Shown: one piece after another, positions 9,575 through 17,746 of the stretch
Numbering within the stretch: the first letter of the stretch is position 1
Layout: every line of letters starts with the position of its first letter
DNA from: CAZTME01 sp964614795
Lineage (GTDB): Bacteria; Patescibacteriota; Microgenomatia; UBA1400; PJMF01
Assembly: GCA_964614795.1 (NCBI GenBank)
Contig: CAZTME010000007.1
Span: 1 to 24,479 of the forward strand
Direction of reading: 5' to 3'
Length of the DNA: 24,479 bases
Program-made: the position numbers and the translations under genes
Notes under the pieces: model-generated
What the model was told of the DNA's origin: nothing
The model's database searches: none
Seen by the model: only the letters and a program-made list of their open reading frames with translations

Positions 9575-12500
9575 ATGAAAATGTTTAATTTAAAACTACC
9601 CTTAGCTCGAATTATTTTCATTTTTTTGCTCGGTTTAGCTTTGTTTTGGGCGCCAAATGTATATGCCGCGGATGATAATTGCAGTGATGATTTCGATTGT
9701 AAAAAAGACAGTGATTGTGGTGGTGATGATGTATGTTCAACTTGGGAGATATGTAAATCAGACTCTTGCGGAGGATGCGAAGGAGGAAGGGTTAAAGGTA
9801 GTACTTGCACAAGACCACCAGCTCCGCCCCCATGCAAAATATCATGGTTATATGTAAGTGGAGTTAAACAAGAAAGTTGTGAACCTCCGTCTGGAGCTAA
9901 TATTTGCTCTGGTTACGGCACTTTGCGTGAGAAAAGAACCTGCAATGCCCCAGATGTAATTACACCCAACAGCCCCAAGTGTCCTTATCCCGTCACTCTT
10001 CCGCCGGAACCTAAATTAAGTTTAAATGGCTATACTTGCATAAATCAAAACTCTCTTAAGCAAGGAGACAATATAGTTAAAGTCAATTGGCAACAACCGG
10101 AAAATCCTGTTCCGTTCCCACCGGCCAATGGTTTGGCTACTTGGTATTTGCACTCCTCTCCGGGAAATTACTGGAGGAAGGATCTTTCGGCACAAGAAGC
10201 AACAAATAGAGAATCATTTTTTGATAATGGCTTACAAGCCATCCTTGATCCAAATCCTCCAAGCAATATCTTTCAAATTTTCCCCACCACTTTTGACTTT
10301 TATGGTATTGGCGCCTATGTGGCCAATGCCTGCGGAATAAGTCCGGCCGGTACATTAACAAGTATTCCTGAATGTATCCCGCTTGGCGGTTACTCCACAA
10401 TAAAGTGTGTGCCAGAATACAGAAAAGATAATAATTTTGCCTACACTGTGGAAATGAAAATAACAGATAACGATAGTAACAGAACTAGTGCTCTAACAAT
10501 CATTATTTCAGTTGATTCAAAATTAGAAGCAAGATTGAGGCCGTTTCTAGGAGATCCCAAATGGAGGCCAGATCCATCAAAACCTCAAACATGGGTTGCC
10601 TATGAATTGTTGTGGACAAATCAATTTCAACGAAGTGGCGATAACGTTTCCAAAACTTTATATCTTTATAGTGATAAAAAATCCGTTGATGAAGCTGATA
10701 GAGAAATTAAGGTTTGTGGAAATGATGCCGGAAGCAACAAATGCATTCCATTTTCAGAACTAATTGCTCATATAAATAGAAAGCCTGCCATTGTTGGAAA
10801 TAACCGAGATGGGACAAGTACTCCGTTTGCAGATAATCATAAAAAGACCATCTGGCTTAACCTAGAAGCCAGAGATTCTCAAAGCCCAAGCACCATCACA
10901 AAACTCTGTGTTAATGGTAAAACGGGTGGCGAATGTCAAATTATAGAATTAAATGCAGATTACTGTTCTACTTGTCAACTGTGTGGAGCTAGTTGTGGCA
11001 CCGGATCCACTCCATCAGGAGTTTGCGCAAGTGCAGATTCTAATTTCACTTGTAATACCACAAGTAATTCTTGCAGACTAGCAAGCAATTCAAGTGATGC
11101 TACCTGCGGAATTAACTGTGGTCAACCAAGCTTAGAACTAAGATGTGAAAATAACAGCACTTGTAGCAATACCATAGCTTCTGTGGAAAATACCAAGTTT
11201 GTTTTCAACCTTAATTTTATTCCTCAATACTTAAGATTTATTCCAGGATCGTCGTACAAACTCAAGTTGGGAGCAGGTTGGGGGAGTACAAGTTTTGATA
11301 GCAACGAAGCTCTTAAAGATGGTTTAAGACAAGCCATAGGCATTGAGCCATATTGGATTGCTAAAGACGGAGCTGGTAATATAGCCAGGCCAAGTAAGTA
11401 TGTGTACATGCTCAATGATTCCACATCAATCTATGGTCTTTCTCATCAACAATTTGAGTTTTATGGTGATCTTAAATTAAAGGGAGCCGGGGGTATTTCT
11501 GCTCCTAATAATATAGCTCAGGTTGCGTCCTGGCTGGAAACAAATAATGTCACAGAAAAATTCGGCATTACAGCGGAAGCTTACGTGCCTTTTGCAAATT
11601 CACCTGGCACACCAGCAGCTGCCTTCTTTGACAATGTGATTAGCACAGGTATGTACTTAAATTTGCCGAATGATCCAAATTCTCTCGATGGCACAATTTG
11701 TGAGCCTTGCACAAAAACGCCAATTTGCACCACTATTCAACCAATTGCACCCAAAATTCCTCAACAAGAAATTTTAATCAAACAAACAACCGAAGGAGTA
11801 TTTGATCAAATCACTCTTAAATGGGTGCAGGAAGACGATCCCAATACTGCGCAATTTAGAATTAATGTTCCCAATACTTCAATCAATGTGATCAAAAACA
11901 AAAGTCAGTTTAGTCCAACCGGTTCGGGAACGATAGAGTATAGTTACACATTAACAGAGCAAGAATCAGAGATTTTAGCCAAGTATCTGCTTGATAGACC
12001 AGGCTTTGATTCCAAAGACAACCGACTAAAATTTGAGGTGATTGCCATCTCGGGTTGTGCGACTACACCAGCGCTACAGGAAATCAAGGCCACTGAGTGT
12101 CGTGAATCAACTTGCAATCCTTGCGGTGGATCAAATTGTTTGGATCCCTCATTGCCGCCCACCAGGGTGACATATCAAATTAAGGTGAGTGTCTTTAATT
12201 TGGCTAACCCTAATGAATGCAACACAGCACCAATTACTACCACTAAATTTGCTAGAAAAGATAGCAGTACTAATTATAAAGATTTGAATACCGTGCCAAA
12301 AGATATTATTTTTGATCAAGATTTAGAAATAACTGGCAGGCCAAGAAAAGTAGAAAATATTACTAATCTACCAAGTGGATACTCCTGCGCAATAAAAAAT
12401 AATTCATGTGAATCACGTGGAACTTCAGTAGATGGTAATTCGGCATGTGCAAACATAGCCTCTCCAAATTGGAACTTCCACTATAAATTTTACGTAACAA

Positions 12501-13495
12501 ATTCTACCGCTGTGTCAGTTTCAGAAACACAGTGGTGGCAAGTAGAGGGAGGAAGAGTCTTTGGTAGTATATTAGATTCCGTAGTTCCTGATAATTTCCA
12601 ATGTGAGATTGGCCATTTATTTTGTCGACCGTTTCTTACCAGATCTTTTATTGGAAACCCTCAATCACTAATGAGCGGTTTCGCATTGATGAGTAGTATA
12701 GGTAACAACTTAAAAGAAGTCAAAATTACCGATCGAGATGATGGGGAAAAAGCGATAAGTGTTGGAAGAGCATCCTTATTAAGTAATGCCACCAGTCATT
12801 CGGGTAAATCTGAAGGAAGTAATAATATTTTAAATCAATATTTGGGAAAAATTGAAAATCCAGATTCAACTCTTGTCGGAACTTTCTCAAGTTCTAATGT
12901 TCCATCTCCAGCAAATTCAGAAATAATTTATTTACGAACTGGTGATTTAGAAATTGATTTAAGCGCCGATATTGAAGTAAAAGAGAATAAAAAAGTCATC
13001 ATTCTAGTCAAGGATGGTAATGTCACCATCACAGGTGACGGGAAGATTAAAGTTGATGATGATTCACTTTTCATGGTCATAGCCGGTTGTAATACTAGCT
13101 GCACAGATAAGGGCAATATTACTTTTGCATCTAGTGTGGGAGAAGATGTTTCCGGCTATGTAAATAATCCTGACGGATTTAAGAATTCAACCAAAGACGC
13201 TATAGTTCAGGGTATTTATATTGCAGAAAATACTTTAACTGTTGAAAGCGATAGTAGTAACATGGATAAACGCTTCATAGGTGAAGGCAACTTTGTGGGA
13301 TTAGAAGCTGTTGATTTACAAAGATCTTTTGCAAGCGAATTAAATCCTTTAGATCCTGCCAATACTACCGAATTATTAAAAAGGTACATTCTTTCCAATA
13401 TTTCCCCCACCGAAATTTTCCGCTTTAATCCCAATTATGCACGTAATTTACCAACAGAATTTGAAGCCTCTACCCTTGAGTATCAAGAAAGGTAG
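9575..13495 (+). CDS. Giant exported Cys-rich protein, putative pilus-associated adhesin (paralogue 2)
   Basis: 1306 residues. The signal peptide has a KLPLARIIFIFLLG core with likely cleavage after VYA (residue 31). Residues 36-75 are Cys-dense (DFDC, DSDCGGDDVC, CGGC), similar in style to the start of the protein at 2367-7442. A second Cys-rich segment (about residues 465-530, STCQLCGASCGTG and CGINCGQ) and a third (CNPCGGSNC near 848) separate longer beta-type regions; one near 735-830 looks Ig/Fn3-like (QITLKWVQEDDPNTAQFRI). From residue 985 (TQWWQVEGG) to the end is the C-terminal module shared with paralogue 1: IILVKDGNVTITG, FIGEGNFVGLEAVDLQRSF, SPTEIF, LPTEFEASTLEYQER. The next gene, a minor pilin, starts 8 bases after the stop. 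That spacing is the best evidence that this protein works with the pilus, perhaps at the tip. No known PilY1 or von Willebrand motif was seen. Confidence 0.85.
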   Translation: MKMFNLKLPLARIIFIFLLGLALFWAPNVYAADDNCSDDFDCKKDSDCGGDDVCSTWEICKSDSCGGCEGGRVKGSTCTRPPAPPPCKISWLYVSGVKQESCEPPSGANICSGYGTLREKRTCNAPDVITPNSPKCPYPVTLPPEPKLSLNGYTCINQNSLKQGDNIVKVNWQQPENPVPFPPANGLATWYLHSSPGNYWRKDLSAQEATNRESFFDNGLQAILDPNPPSNIFQIFPTTFDFYGIGAYVANACGISPAGTLTSIPECIPLGGYSTIKCVPEYRKDNNFAYTVEMKITDNDSNRTSALTIIISVDSKLEARLRPFLGDPKWRPDPSKPQTWVAYELLWTNQFQRSGDNVSKTLYLYSDKKSVDEADREIKVCGNDAGSNKCIPFSELIAHINRKPAIVGNNRDGTSTPFADNHKKTIWLNLEARDSQSPSTITKLCVNGKTGGECQIIELNADYCSTCQLCGASCGTGSTPSGVCASADSNFTCNTTSNSCRLASNSSDATCGINCGQPSLELRCENNSTCSNTIASVENTKFVFNLNFIPQYLRFIPGSSYKLKLGAGWGSTSFDSNEALKDGLRQAIGIEPYWIAKDGAGNIARPSKYVYMLNDSTSIYGLSHQQFEFYGDLKLKGAGGISAPNNIAQVASWLETNNVTEKFGITAEAYVPFANSPGTPAAAFFDNVISTGMYLNLPNDPNSLDGTICEPCTKTPICTTIQPIAPKIPQQEILIKQTTEGVFDQITLKWVQEDDPNTAQFRINVPNTSINVIKNKSQFSPTGSGTIEYSYTLTEQESEILAKYLLDRPGFDSKDNRLKFEVIAISGCATTPALQEIKATECRESTCNPCGGSNCLDPSLPPTRVTYQIKVSVFNLANPNECNTAPITTTKFARKDSSTNYKDLNTVPKDIIFDQDLEITGRPRKVENITNLPSGYSCAIKNNSCESRGTSVDGNSACANIASPNWNFHYKFYVTNSTAVSVSETQWWQVEGGRVFGSILDSVVPDNFQCEIGHLFCRPFLTRSFIGNPQSLMSGFALMSSIGNNLKEVKITDRDDGEKAISVGRASLLSNATSHSGKSEGSNNILNQYLGKIENPDSTLVGTFSSSNVPSPANSEIIYLRTGDLEIDLSADIEVKENKKVIILVKDGNVTITGDGKIKVDDDSLFMVIAGCNTSCTDKGNITFASSVGEDVSGYVNNPDGFKNSTKDAIVQGIYIAENTLTVESDSSNMDKRFIGEGNFVGLEAVDLQRSFASELNPLDPANTTELLKRYILSNISPTEIFRFNPNYARNLPTEFEASTLEYQER

Positions 13496-13503
13496 TAACA
13501 ATA

Positions 13504-14052
13504 ATGTTTGCCTGCCCAACTTCCACCACACAATTTTCCAAACCTGGTGTTGCCAAAAAAATAGGAGGCTTTACTCTAATTGAGTTAGTAGTGAGTGCCG
13601 TTTTGGGAGCAATTATTCTCATGAGTGCCGCCACCCTTTTTGGCGCCTACATGAAGGGCAGTTCTTCCACCAATATGCGCAGGCAAGTGAGTCAAGAAGG
13701 CACCTTTATTTTAAACACCATGGAAAGAGAGATAAGGAATGCAAAAGGTGCAACAGTAAACTCGGCATGTGATGGCAAATGGAAAATTAATGGTACGTTA
13801 ACAATTGAAGATGAAAAGGGTATTGATGTAATATTTAAAATATCAGGTACTAATATCACAAGGAATGGCGCACTTTTAAATTCTGGAAACGTTATACTTA
13901 CCTCTGCTACCCCCCTACGATTTAAATGCACCTCAATTTCCGGTAAACAACAAGTTGATATTGAGTTTACCCTCAAACCTTCCACGGTCTCGGGCGACGA
14001 ACAGAGCCAAACTTTTAAATCAACCGTTAGTGTTCGTAATACTGGGTTTTAA
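13504..14052 (+). CDS. Type IV minor pilin (PilW/GspJ-like)
   Basis: 182 residues with a class III (prepilin) signal. A 22-residue leader with basic residues ends in KKIGG, cleaved after Gly22, and the mature protein begins FTLIELVVSAVLG. Glu at mature position 5 (Glu27) is present, as needed for assembly and N-methylation. A hydrophobic helix of about 20 residues is followed by a globular domain with two Cys (SACDGKW and FKCTSISG) that could form a disulfide. The segment RRQVSQEGTFILNTMEREIRNA resembles the post-helix region of PilW/GspJ-type minor pilins, so that class is favoured. The gene is separated from the other pilins and co-transcribed with the giant exported protein upstream (8-base gap, SD-like AAAGG inside the end of that gene). 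Minor pilins at the tip often prime assembly and carry an adhesin. Confidence 0.88.
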   Translation: MFACPTSTTQFSKPGVAKKIGGFTLIELVVSAVLGAIILMSAATLFGAYMKGSSSTNMRRQVSQEGTFILNTMEREIRNAKGATVNSACDGKWKINGTLTIEDEKGIDVIFKISGTNITRNGALLNSGNVILTSATPLRFKCTSISGKQQVDIEFTLKPSTVSGDEQSQTFKSTVSVRNTGF

Positions 14053-14263
14053 AAAAATCTAAATTAGGATCTCCCTTAAAGAGTGCTATCAAGAGATCCA
14101 CGTTCGAATTAGCCCCGTGGATTTCTATAACCCGACTTTTTAGCTGTCTTTTGGTTTTTCTGATCACGACCTGACTTTCGCAATTTTTTAGCTCTTTTGC
14201 CCATGATCTTAATTCAAGGCTTTTCAAATGGTTCAAAATATCATAAATTATTACTCTTTTCAT
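14027..14263 (-). CDS. Small hypothetical protein, unrecognised, possibly a remnant
   Basis: A 78-residue frame starting MKRVIIYDILNHLKSLEL and ending DFFKTQYYEH. It is basic, has one Cys, and its codons follow an RNY-like pattern typical of real genes. It overlaps the convergent minor pilin gene by 26 bases, tail to tail. No ribosome binding site precedes the ATG. Just upstream on the same strand, 5 bases before its ATG, ends a second coding-like stretch (14269-14460), so the two may be pieces of one damaged gene or a tiny two-gene unit. It could also be a chance frame. No family assigned. Confidence 0.35.
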   Translation of the reverse strand: MKRVIIYDILNHLKSLELRSWAKELKNCESQVVIRKTKRQLKSRVIEIHGANSNVDLLIALFKGDPNLDFFKTQYYEH

Positions 14264-14268
14264 TCCAG

Positions 14269-14460
14269 TTATCCAATATATTTTCCTATCATTTTATCGT
14301 CTAAGACCACCTGAACTGCGCTAGTAAGGTCGAATATCGGCATAAAAAGAGCATGATTTGTCTGAATATTTCTCTGAGTATGCTCTAACTCCGGGTGATA
14401 CTTTTCAATTTCATCCAATTTGATTGCTCAGTACTCTACCAATCCTTTTAACAGCGCTTT
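14269..14460 (-). pseudogene. Coding-like remnant with an internal stop
   Basis: On the minus strand this stretch reads as protein-like sequence (KGLVEY, stop, then AIKLDEIEKYHPELEHTQ and on to VVLDDKMIGKYIG) interrupted by TGA at 14428-14430, with TAA stops at both ends. From a TTG at 14418 it would give 49 residues. The composition looks coding, but there is no convincing start and the stop breaks the frame. I read it as a decayed gene, perhaps once continuous with the frame at 14027-14263. No family recognised. Confidence 0.3.
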
Positions 14461-14559
14461 TTAACAATACCCTGTACATATAATTCCTTCAAAACCAGAT
14501 GTCAGATTTTTCTTGCTATAAAACAGATCAAACGCCCAAGAAAAAAGTGTCATTTCGTT

Positions 14560-14586
14560 TTGTGTTTGCTATAACACAACATGATA
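14560..14586. repeat. Short hairpin plus a diverged copy of the ATAACAAC repeat
   Basis: TTGTGTT at 14560-14566 and AACACAA at 14573-14579 form a perfect 7-base stem with a 6-base loop. The right half runs into ATAACACAACATGATA (14571-14586), a diverged copy of the motif found in the other pilin gaps. It lies about 40-60 bases beyond the end of the PilV-like gene, so it could also act in 3'-end formation, although no T-run follows directly. Confidence 0.35.
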
Positions 14587-14621
14587 AAAAGTATCCGAGT
14601 TTTAATCTTTGCTGAAATGTT

Positions 14622-15023
14622 CTAGCGGTTGAAAAATTTTTGTTTTAGCACAACGTCTCTTTGTTGACCACCCTCTGTCCATGTCACAGTTACTGTTAAC
14701 TCTCGATTTGGACCAATGCCTAACAATGTGCATTTTCTAGTTAGAGTAATAGAACCAATATTAGTGGTTGCATCACTACCATCATCGTTAACACAACCAT
14801 TTGCACCGCTACTAGTAAAATTACTCCATGTTTGCGTTGCTTTATTTTTTCGCACAATATCAACACCGTCTTGAGCATAACTAGTGGCGTGCTTGCGCAA
14901 TTCGACTTCGGAATTATTTTTCACATTCATCGCCAGCAAGGCCGCCAAAGAAGTCACTACCAAACCTACAATTAAAATGGAAATTAAAATCTCAACTAAA
15001 GAACTACCAGCCAATTTCTTCAT
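14622..15023 (-). CDS. Type IV minor pilin (PilV/GspI-like)
   Basis: 133 residues with a very short prepilin leader, MKKLAG, cleaved after Gly6 to give a mature start SSLVEILISILIVG. Ser replaces the usual Phe at mature position 1, and Glu is at position 5. The G-SSLVE start and compact size match PilV/GspI-type minor pilins. After the helix comes a small beta-rich domain with two Cys (NGCVND and TRKCTLL), likely a disulfide, ending in strand-forming sequence (ELTVTVTWTEGG). It is the last gene of the minus-strand pilin array, and its gaps on both sides are long, so it may have its own promoter. The ATG at 15023 is well supported by the leader length. Confidence 0.87.
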   Translation of the reverse strand: MKKLAGSSLVEILISILIVGLVVTSLAALLAMNVKNNSEVELRKHATSYAQDGVDIVRKNKATQTWSNFTSSGANGCVNDDGSDATTNIGSITLTRKCTLLGIGPNRELTVTVTWTEGGQQRDVVLKQKFFNR

Positions 15024-15367
15024 AGTTTCATCCTAGCAGGAAAAAGGCTCTTCACGCAATTGGCAGATGAAAGCATGACCTCACCCTTATCAAACTAAAC
15101 TCACGATGGAATAAAAAAATAGCCCAATCTTATCAATTTCATTATTCCAAAATTAGTAACTACTCCAAACAACGGATTATATGCACACTTGCATTCCCAA
15201 GTGAGCACGCAGTCGGGAGTTATGAGAAGCAGGTAAAAAAATGAATTAAGAAATCGTATTGTTATAGCAATATCAAAACCAAACGTCGGTTTTATCTATC
15301 ATCATCCTGTTTTGAGTTCTCGATATTACGAGAAAAAAATTTGAGTATGATCGAAAAATTAAAAAAA
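15024..15367. other. 344-base intergenic region between two minor pilin genes
   Basis: No credible coding frame was found. It holds one right-hand copy of the pilin-gap repeat (15252-15265). A 6-base hairpin lies at 15274-15292 (AAAACC, 7-base loop, GGTTTT) about 75 bases beyond the FimT-like gene and could be a weak terminator. Another 6-base hairpin is at 15317-15334. The promoter of the PilV-like gene would be expected here, but I cannot single one out. Confidence 0.5.
15252..15265. repeat. Copy of the pilin-gap repeat (right-hand type)
   Basis: AATCGTATTGTTAT is the reverse complement of ATAACAATACGATT, one base different from the copy at 16203-16216 read the same way. It continues into TAGCAA, matching the TTATAGCAA of the copy at 14560-14586 read on the minus strand. 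It lies in the gap downstream of the FimT-like pilin gene. Confidence 0.4.
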
Positions 15368-15901
15368 CTAATCTACAACTACACCTGATGAATTAACGAC
15401 TGGAGAAATCACACCAGAGGGAGAAACTGTGAATTTGTATTCATTGGGAGAGGAGCCGAAAGTGAAAGTGGTTGTGCCAATAAGAGTGCTTGGACTTAGA
15501 CTAGATTTCACTTCATTGCTCAGTGTTGGAAAAATGAAAGTGCCTGATGGCGGATCAACACCAACAGATTCAAAACTCAAAGTTTTATTTTCGTGATCAT
15601 CGTCGCAGACAGCCGATAATACAGCTGAAGTTGAATTTACCACAACTTTATATCCCTTTAAGCCACCAGCACAACTACTCGGTTTTTCTTGAGCTCTAGC
15701 TTTAACTTGAGCACTGCGAAACAATTGTTGCGTGTTTCTGGCCACCACCAAACTTTTTTGATTATCTTGAAACTGGCCAAAAGCCACAATGCCCCCACCC
15801 ATAACCAAAAGAGAAATTGCCGCCGTGACCAACAACTCCACTAGAGTAAAAGCCGGCCTAATCCCATTTTGCCTGGTTATAAATCCATTCCTCATAAACA
15901 T
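15368..15901 (-). CDS. Type IV minor pilin (GspH/FimT-like)
   Basis: The start is placed at the ATG at 15901 (another at 15895). The frame extends to 15943, but that would give an unusually long leader containing uncharacteristic sequence. From 15901 the protein has 177 residues. Its leader ends NGIRPA, cleaved before FTLVELLVTAAISLL. Position -1 is Ala instead of Gly, an accepted but less common variant. Glu at mature position 5 is present. The post-helix segment NTQQLFRSAQVKARAQEKPS is typical of GspH/FimT-type minor pilins. Two Cys (SSCAGG and SAVCDDD) probably form a disulfide. The C-terminal half is rich in Ser/Thr/Val strands. No good ribosome binding site is seen. Confidence 0.85.
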   Translation of the reverse strand: MFMRNGFITRQNGIRPAFTLVELLVTAAISLLVMGGGIVAFGQFQDNQKSLVVARNTQQLFRSAQVKARAQEKPSSCAGGLKGYKVVVNSTSAVLSAVCDDDHENKTLSFESVGVDPPSGTFIFPTLSNEVKSSLSPSTLIGTTTFTFGSSPNEYKFTVSPSGVISPVVNSSGVVVD

Positions 15902-16028
15902 GATTTCATCATAGCAGAAATACAACCTTAGAGACAAGAACACAAAGTAAAAAATTTTATCTGTTTAATAGAGTTCTCAAAGCTGAAATGGAGTTCTCTG
16001 CTTACTCAATTTTCCAGACAAGAGTTGG

Positions 16029-16106
16029 CTATATCAAATCTGCCACTAGGTTTTTAACTTGATGTGGAATTACTAAACAATAAGAACATGAATTAATTTG
16101 ATATAG
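16029..16106. repeat. Inverted repeat with 11-base arms
   Basis: CTATATCAAAT at 16029-16039 is a perfect reverse complement of ATTTGATATAG at 16096-16106, with a 56-base spacer. It lies upstream of the FimT-like pilin gene and encloses the left arm of the separate repeat at 16078-16216. Its function is unknown; an AT-rich 11-base pair can arise by chance. Confidence 0.35.
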
Positions 16107-16216
16107 ATTTTGAAACATTTTCAGGTCTGTTAAGACTGATAATAACCAAAGCTAATAGAGTGGGCAATTGACATAAAAATGACCAAAAGATGAGCAAATG
16201 AATCGTGTTGTTATTG
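16078..16216. repeat. Pilin-gap inverted repeat, long form
   Basis: The left arm CAATAAGAACATGA (16078-16091) pairs with the right arm TCGTGTTGTTATTG (16203-16216) with a single G/G mismatch and one G-U pair. The arms enclose about 110 bases without a gene. The same left arm recurs at 18796-18809, and the mismatch falls at the same position there, so the two elements look related. It resembles a tiny non-coding element with terminal inverted repeats, but no target duplication was identified. The whole gap between the two minor pilin genes (15944-16236, 293 bases) holds this and the 11-base inverted repeat, and no gene. Confidence 0.5.
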
Positions 16217-16236
16217 TGCAACAAGTCAATAATTAG

Positions 16237-16692
16237 CTAAGGATTTTCAACACAGTAAAAAGGACCACCTGTAGTCCAGTTGCATGCTGCATTGCTAGAG
16301 TTACCATTACCACCTTCCATGGCCGCACAAGCACAAAATGTAGTACCTGTATTTGCAATATTACCACTGTATTGAGGGTGTCCAGATGTTAATGGATCGG
16401 CTGGTGCGGGTCCACTGTAATAGTTCGCCATATTTGTCACTATTTGAGAGAAAAGACCATCATTCCCATAGTTCCCAGTTTGACTTTTTCTCAACACCAA
16501 CGCTTGGCGGACCATTTCCATATCACTTTTCCTTTTGGCATTCCTGGCGCTTTTTGAGGCCTCAGTATAAACCGCCGTCCCCAAGGCCGCTAAAATTGCA
16601 ATAATGGTGATACTCACCAAAAGTTCCACCAAAGTAAAACCGCGCAGTTTTTTGCCGGTAGTGAGCAGAGTAGGGGAGAATAATTTTTTCAT
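16237..16692 (-). CDS. Type IV pilin (GspG/PulG-like)
   Basis: I choose the ATG at 16692: it is preceded by AAGGAAGCT and gives a normal 18-residue leader, MKKLFSPTLLTTGKKLRG, whereas the longer frame to 16722 lacks these. Cleavage after Gly18 leaves FTLVELLVSITIIAILAALG with Glu at mature position 5. The following ASKSARNAKRKSDMEMVRQAL is characteristic of GspG/major-pilin-type proteins. The mature domain is short (about 130 residues) with Gly/Asn-rich loops and Cys near the C-terminus (FCACAAMEG, ACNWTT, FYCVENP), suggesting C-terminal disulfides. The product could be a second structural pilin. It lies 37 bases after the PKD-protein gene and is probably co-transcribed with it. Confidence 0.88.
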   Translation of the reverse strand: MKKLFSPTLLTTGKKLRGFTLVELLVSITIIAILAALGTAVYTEASKSARNAKRKSDMEMVRQALVLRKSQTGNYGNDGLFSQIVTNMANYYSGPAPADPLTSGHPQYSGNIANTGTTFCACAAMEGGNGNSSNAACNWTTGGPFYCVENP

Positions 16693-16729
16693 AGCTTCCT
16701 TGTTTAATGCATCATACAACATATTTGAT

Positions 16730-17716
16730 CTATCTCACAATTACTTTCATTTGTGCAATAGGAGACAAGACGCTGGTTGCTCCCAAAGCGTTAGTCACGG
16801 TCACTCCCAGTATGTACTCGCAACTTTCGGTTGCGCAGTTATAGGTGTGAGAAAAACTACCCTCCAATCCTTGACCTGTTTGTGATTGACCATCTCCAAA
16901 ACTGACAGTTGCCACCCAAGGACCTTGTTTGCCGGCATCCTCCGCCACATAGGCAACTTCCAAGGTTGCGCCTTTATTCAACCTCACCTCTCTGGCACTC
17001 CACTCGGAGAAGGGATTTGTTTCTAAAGAAAGTAAAACCGGACGACTCAAGCATTTTTCATAACAACGCCCATCGCAAGCAGGCAAACCTTCAATAGCAG
17101 TGCCTGTGCCAACTTCAGAAAGTGCGTTACAACAAGTAAAACCATATCCCTCACATTGAGAAATCGGACCCAAATCTTTGCTGAGTCTCACCTCACCAAC
17201 CGGTTTTTCCTCAATTTGCACGCCGTTTTTCATCACTATCGCCACTTCTTTAGGCACCCAACTCACCAAAAAGCGAAATTTTTCCGGCAACAAACCGGGC
17301 ACATTTTCAAACACAGATAAAATAATTACTTGTTCGGGAATTTCCGGATTGGCAATAAAACCGGCCGGACCTTGTTTTTTACTCATAAATGCCACTAAAG
17401 CATGAGGATTGGATAAAACCGGCTCGGTTTGCAAATCCGGACATGAAACTTCAACAAAATAGGCAGTGGGGCTGGAAAAGCGCAACTGTTTAATCGCCGG
17501 CAAAGGAGTGACATTGCCTTCTTGATCCTTCACACCACAATCTTGAGTGGACAAATTCCTCAAACTCACAGCCGAAGCTCTAAACTTGGAAATTCCCTGC
17601 CAATAAAACCATTCTCTAACTACCAAAAAACCTAAAAAAGCAATAATTAATAAAATGAAACCAAAAGTTAAAAAATTAAAAATTAAGCGCAACATAATTC
17701 TAAACATATAGCTCAT
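16730..17716 (-). CDS. Membrane-anchored PKD-domain protein of the pilin cluster
   Basis: 328 residues. One strongly hydrophobic segment (about residues 10-33) anchors a mostly exported protein. There is a Cys pair in the first part (QDCGV and SCPDLQ), and a Cys-rich loop at about 188-226 (CEGYGFTCC, ACDGRCYEKC). The C-terminal 100 residues fit a PKD-type beta-sandwich: ATVSFGDGQSQTG, then FSHTYNC, then YILGVTVTNALGATS. PKD domains are common in surface proteins and mediate protein-protein contacts. The N-terminus is not a prepilin signal, since there is no Gly before a hydrophobic stretch with Glu at +5. The gene is between pilD and a pilin gene, which suggests a pilus accessory role, possibly a surface scaffold. 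No symbol can be given. Confidence 0.8.
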   Translation of the reverse strand: MSYMFRIMLRLIFNFLTFGFILLIIAFLGFLVVREWFYWQGISKFRASAVSLRNLSTQDCGVKDQEGNVTPLPAIKQLRFSSPTAYFVEVSCPDLQTEPVLSNPHALVAFMSKKQGPAGFIANPEIPEQVIILSVFENVPGLLPEKFRFLVSWVPKEVAIVMKNGVQIEEKPVGEVRLSKDLGPISQCEGYGFTCCNALSEVGTGTAIEGLPACDGRCYEKCLSRPVLLSLETNPFSEWSAREVRLNKGATLEVAYVAEDAGKQGPWVATVSFGDGQSQTGQGLEGSFSHTYNCATESCEYILGVTVTNALGATSVLSPIAQMKVIVR

Positions 17717-17746
17717 GGTAACTCAAAAAGGACGTACTCCGCAAGA

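Noticed and set aside
14067..14122. Two overlapping 7-base hairpins (GGATCTC/GAGATCC and ATCCACG/CGTGGAT) as a terminator after the minor pilin
   Set aside because: They exclude each other, have long loops, lack a directly following T-run, and fall in coding-like sequence of the opposite strand.
15317..15334. 6-base hairpin TTCTCG/CGAGAA as a terminator
   Set aside because: The adjacent homopolymer is A on the plus strand, so for minus-strand genes the T-run comes before, not after, the stem.
15313..16005. Three copies of GAGTTCTC in the pilin gaps
   Set aside because: An 8-base word repeated three times without regular spacing or flanking similarity is not convincing.
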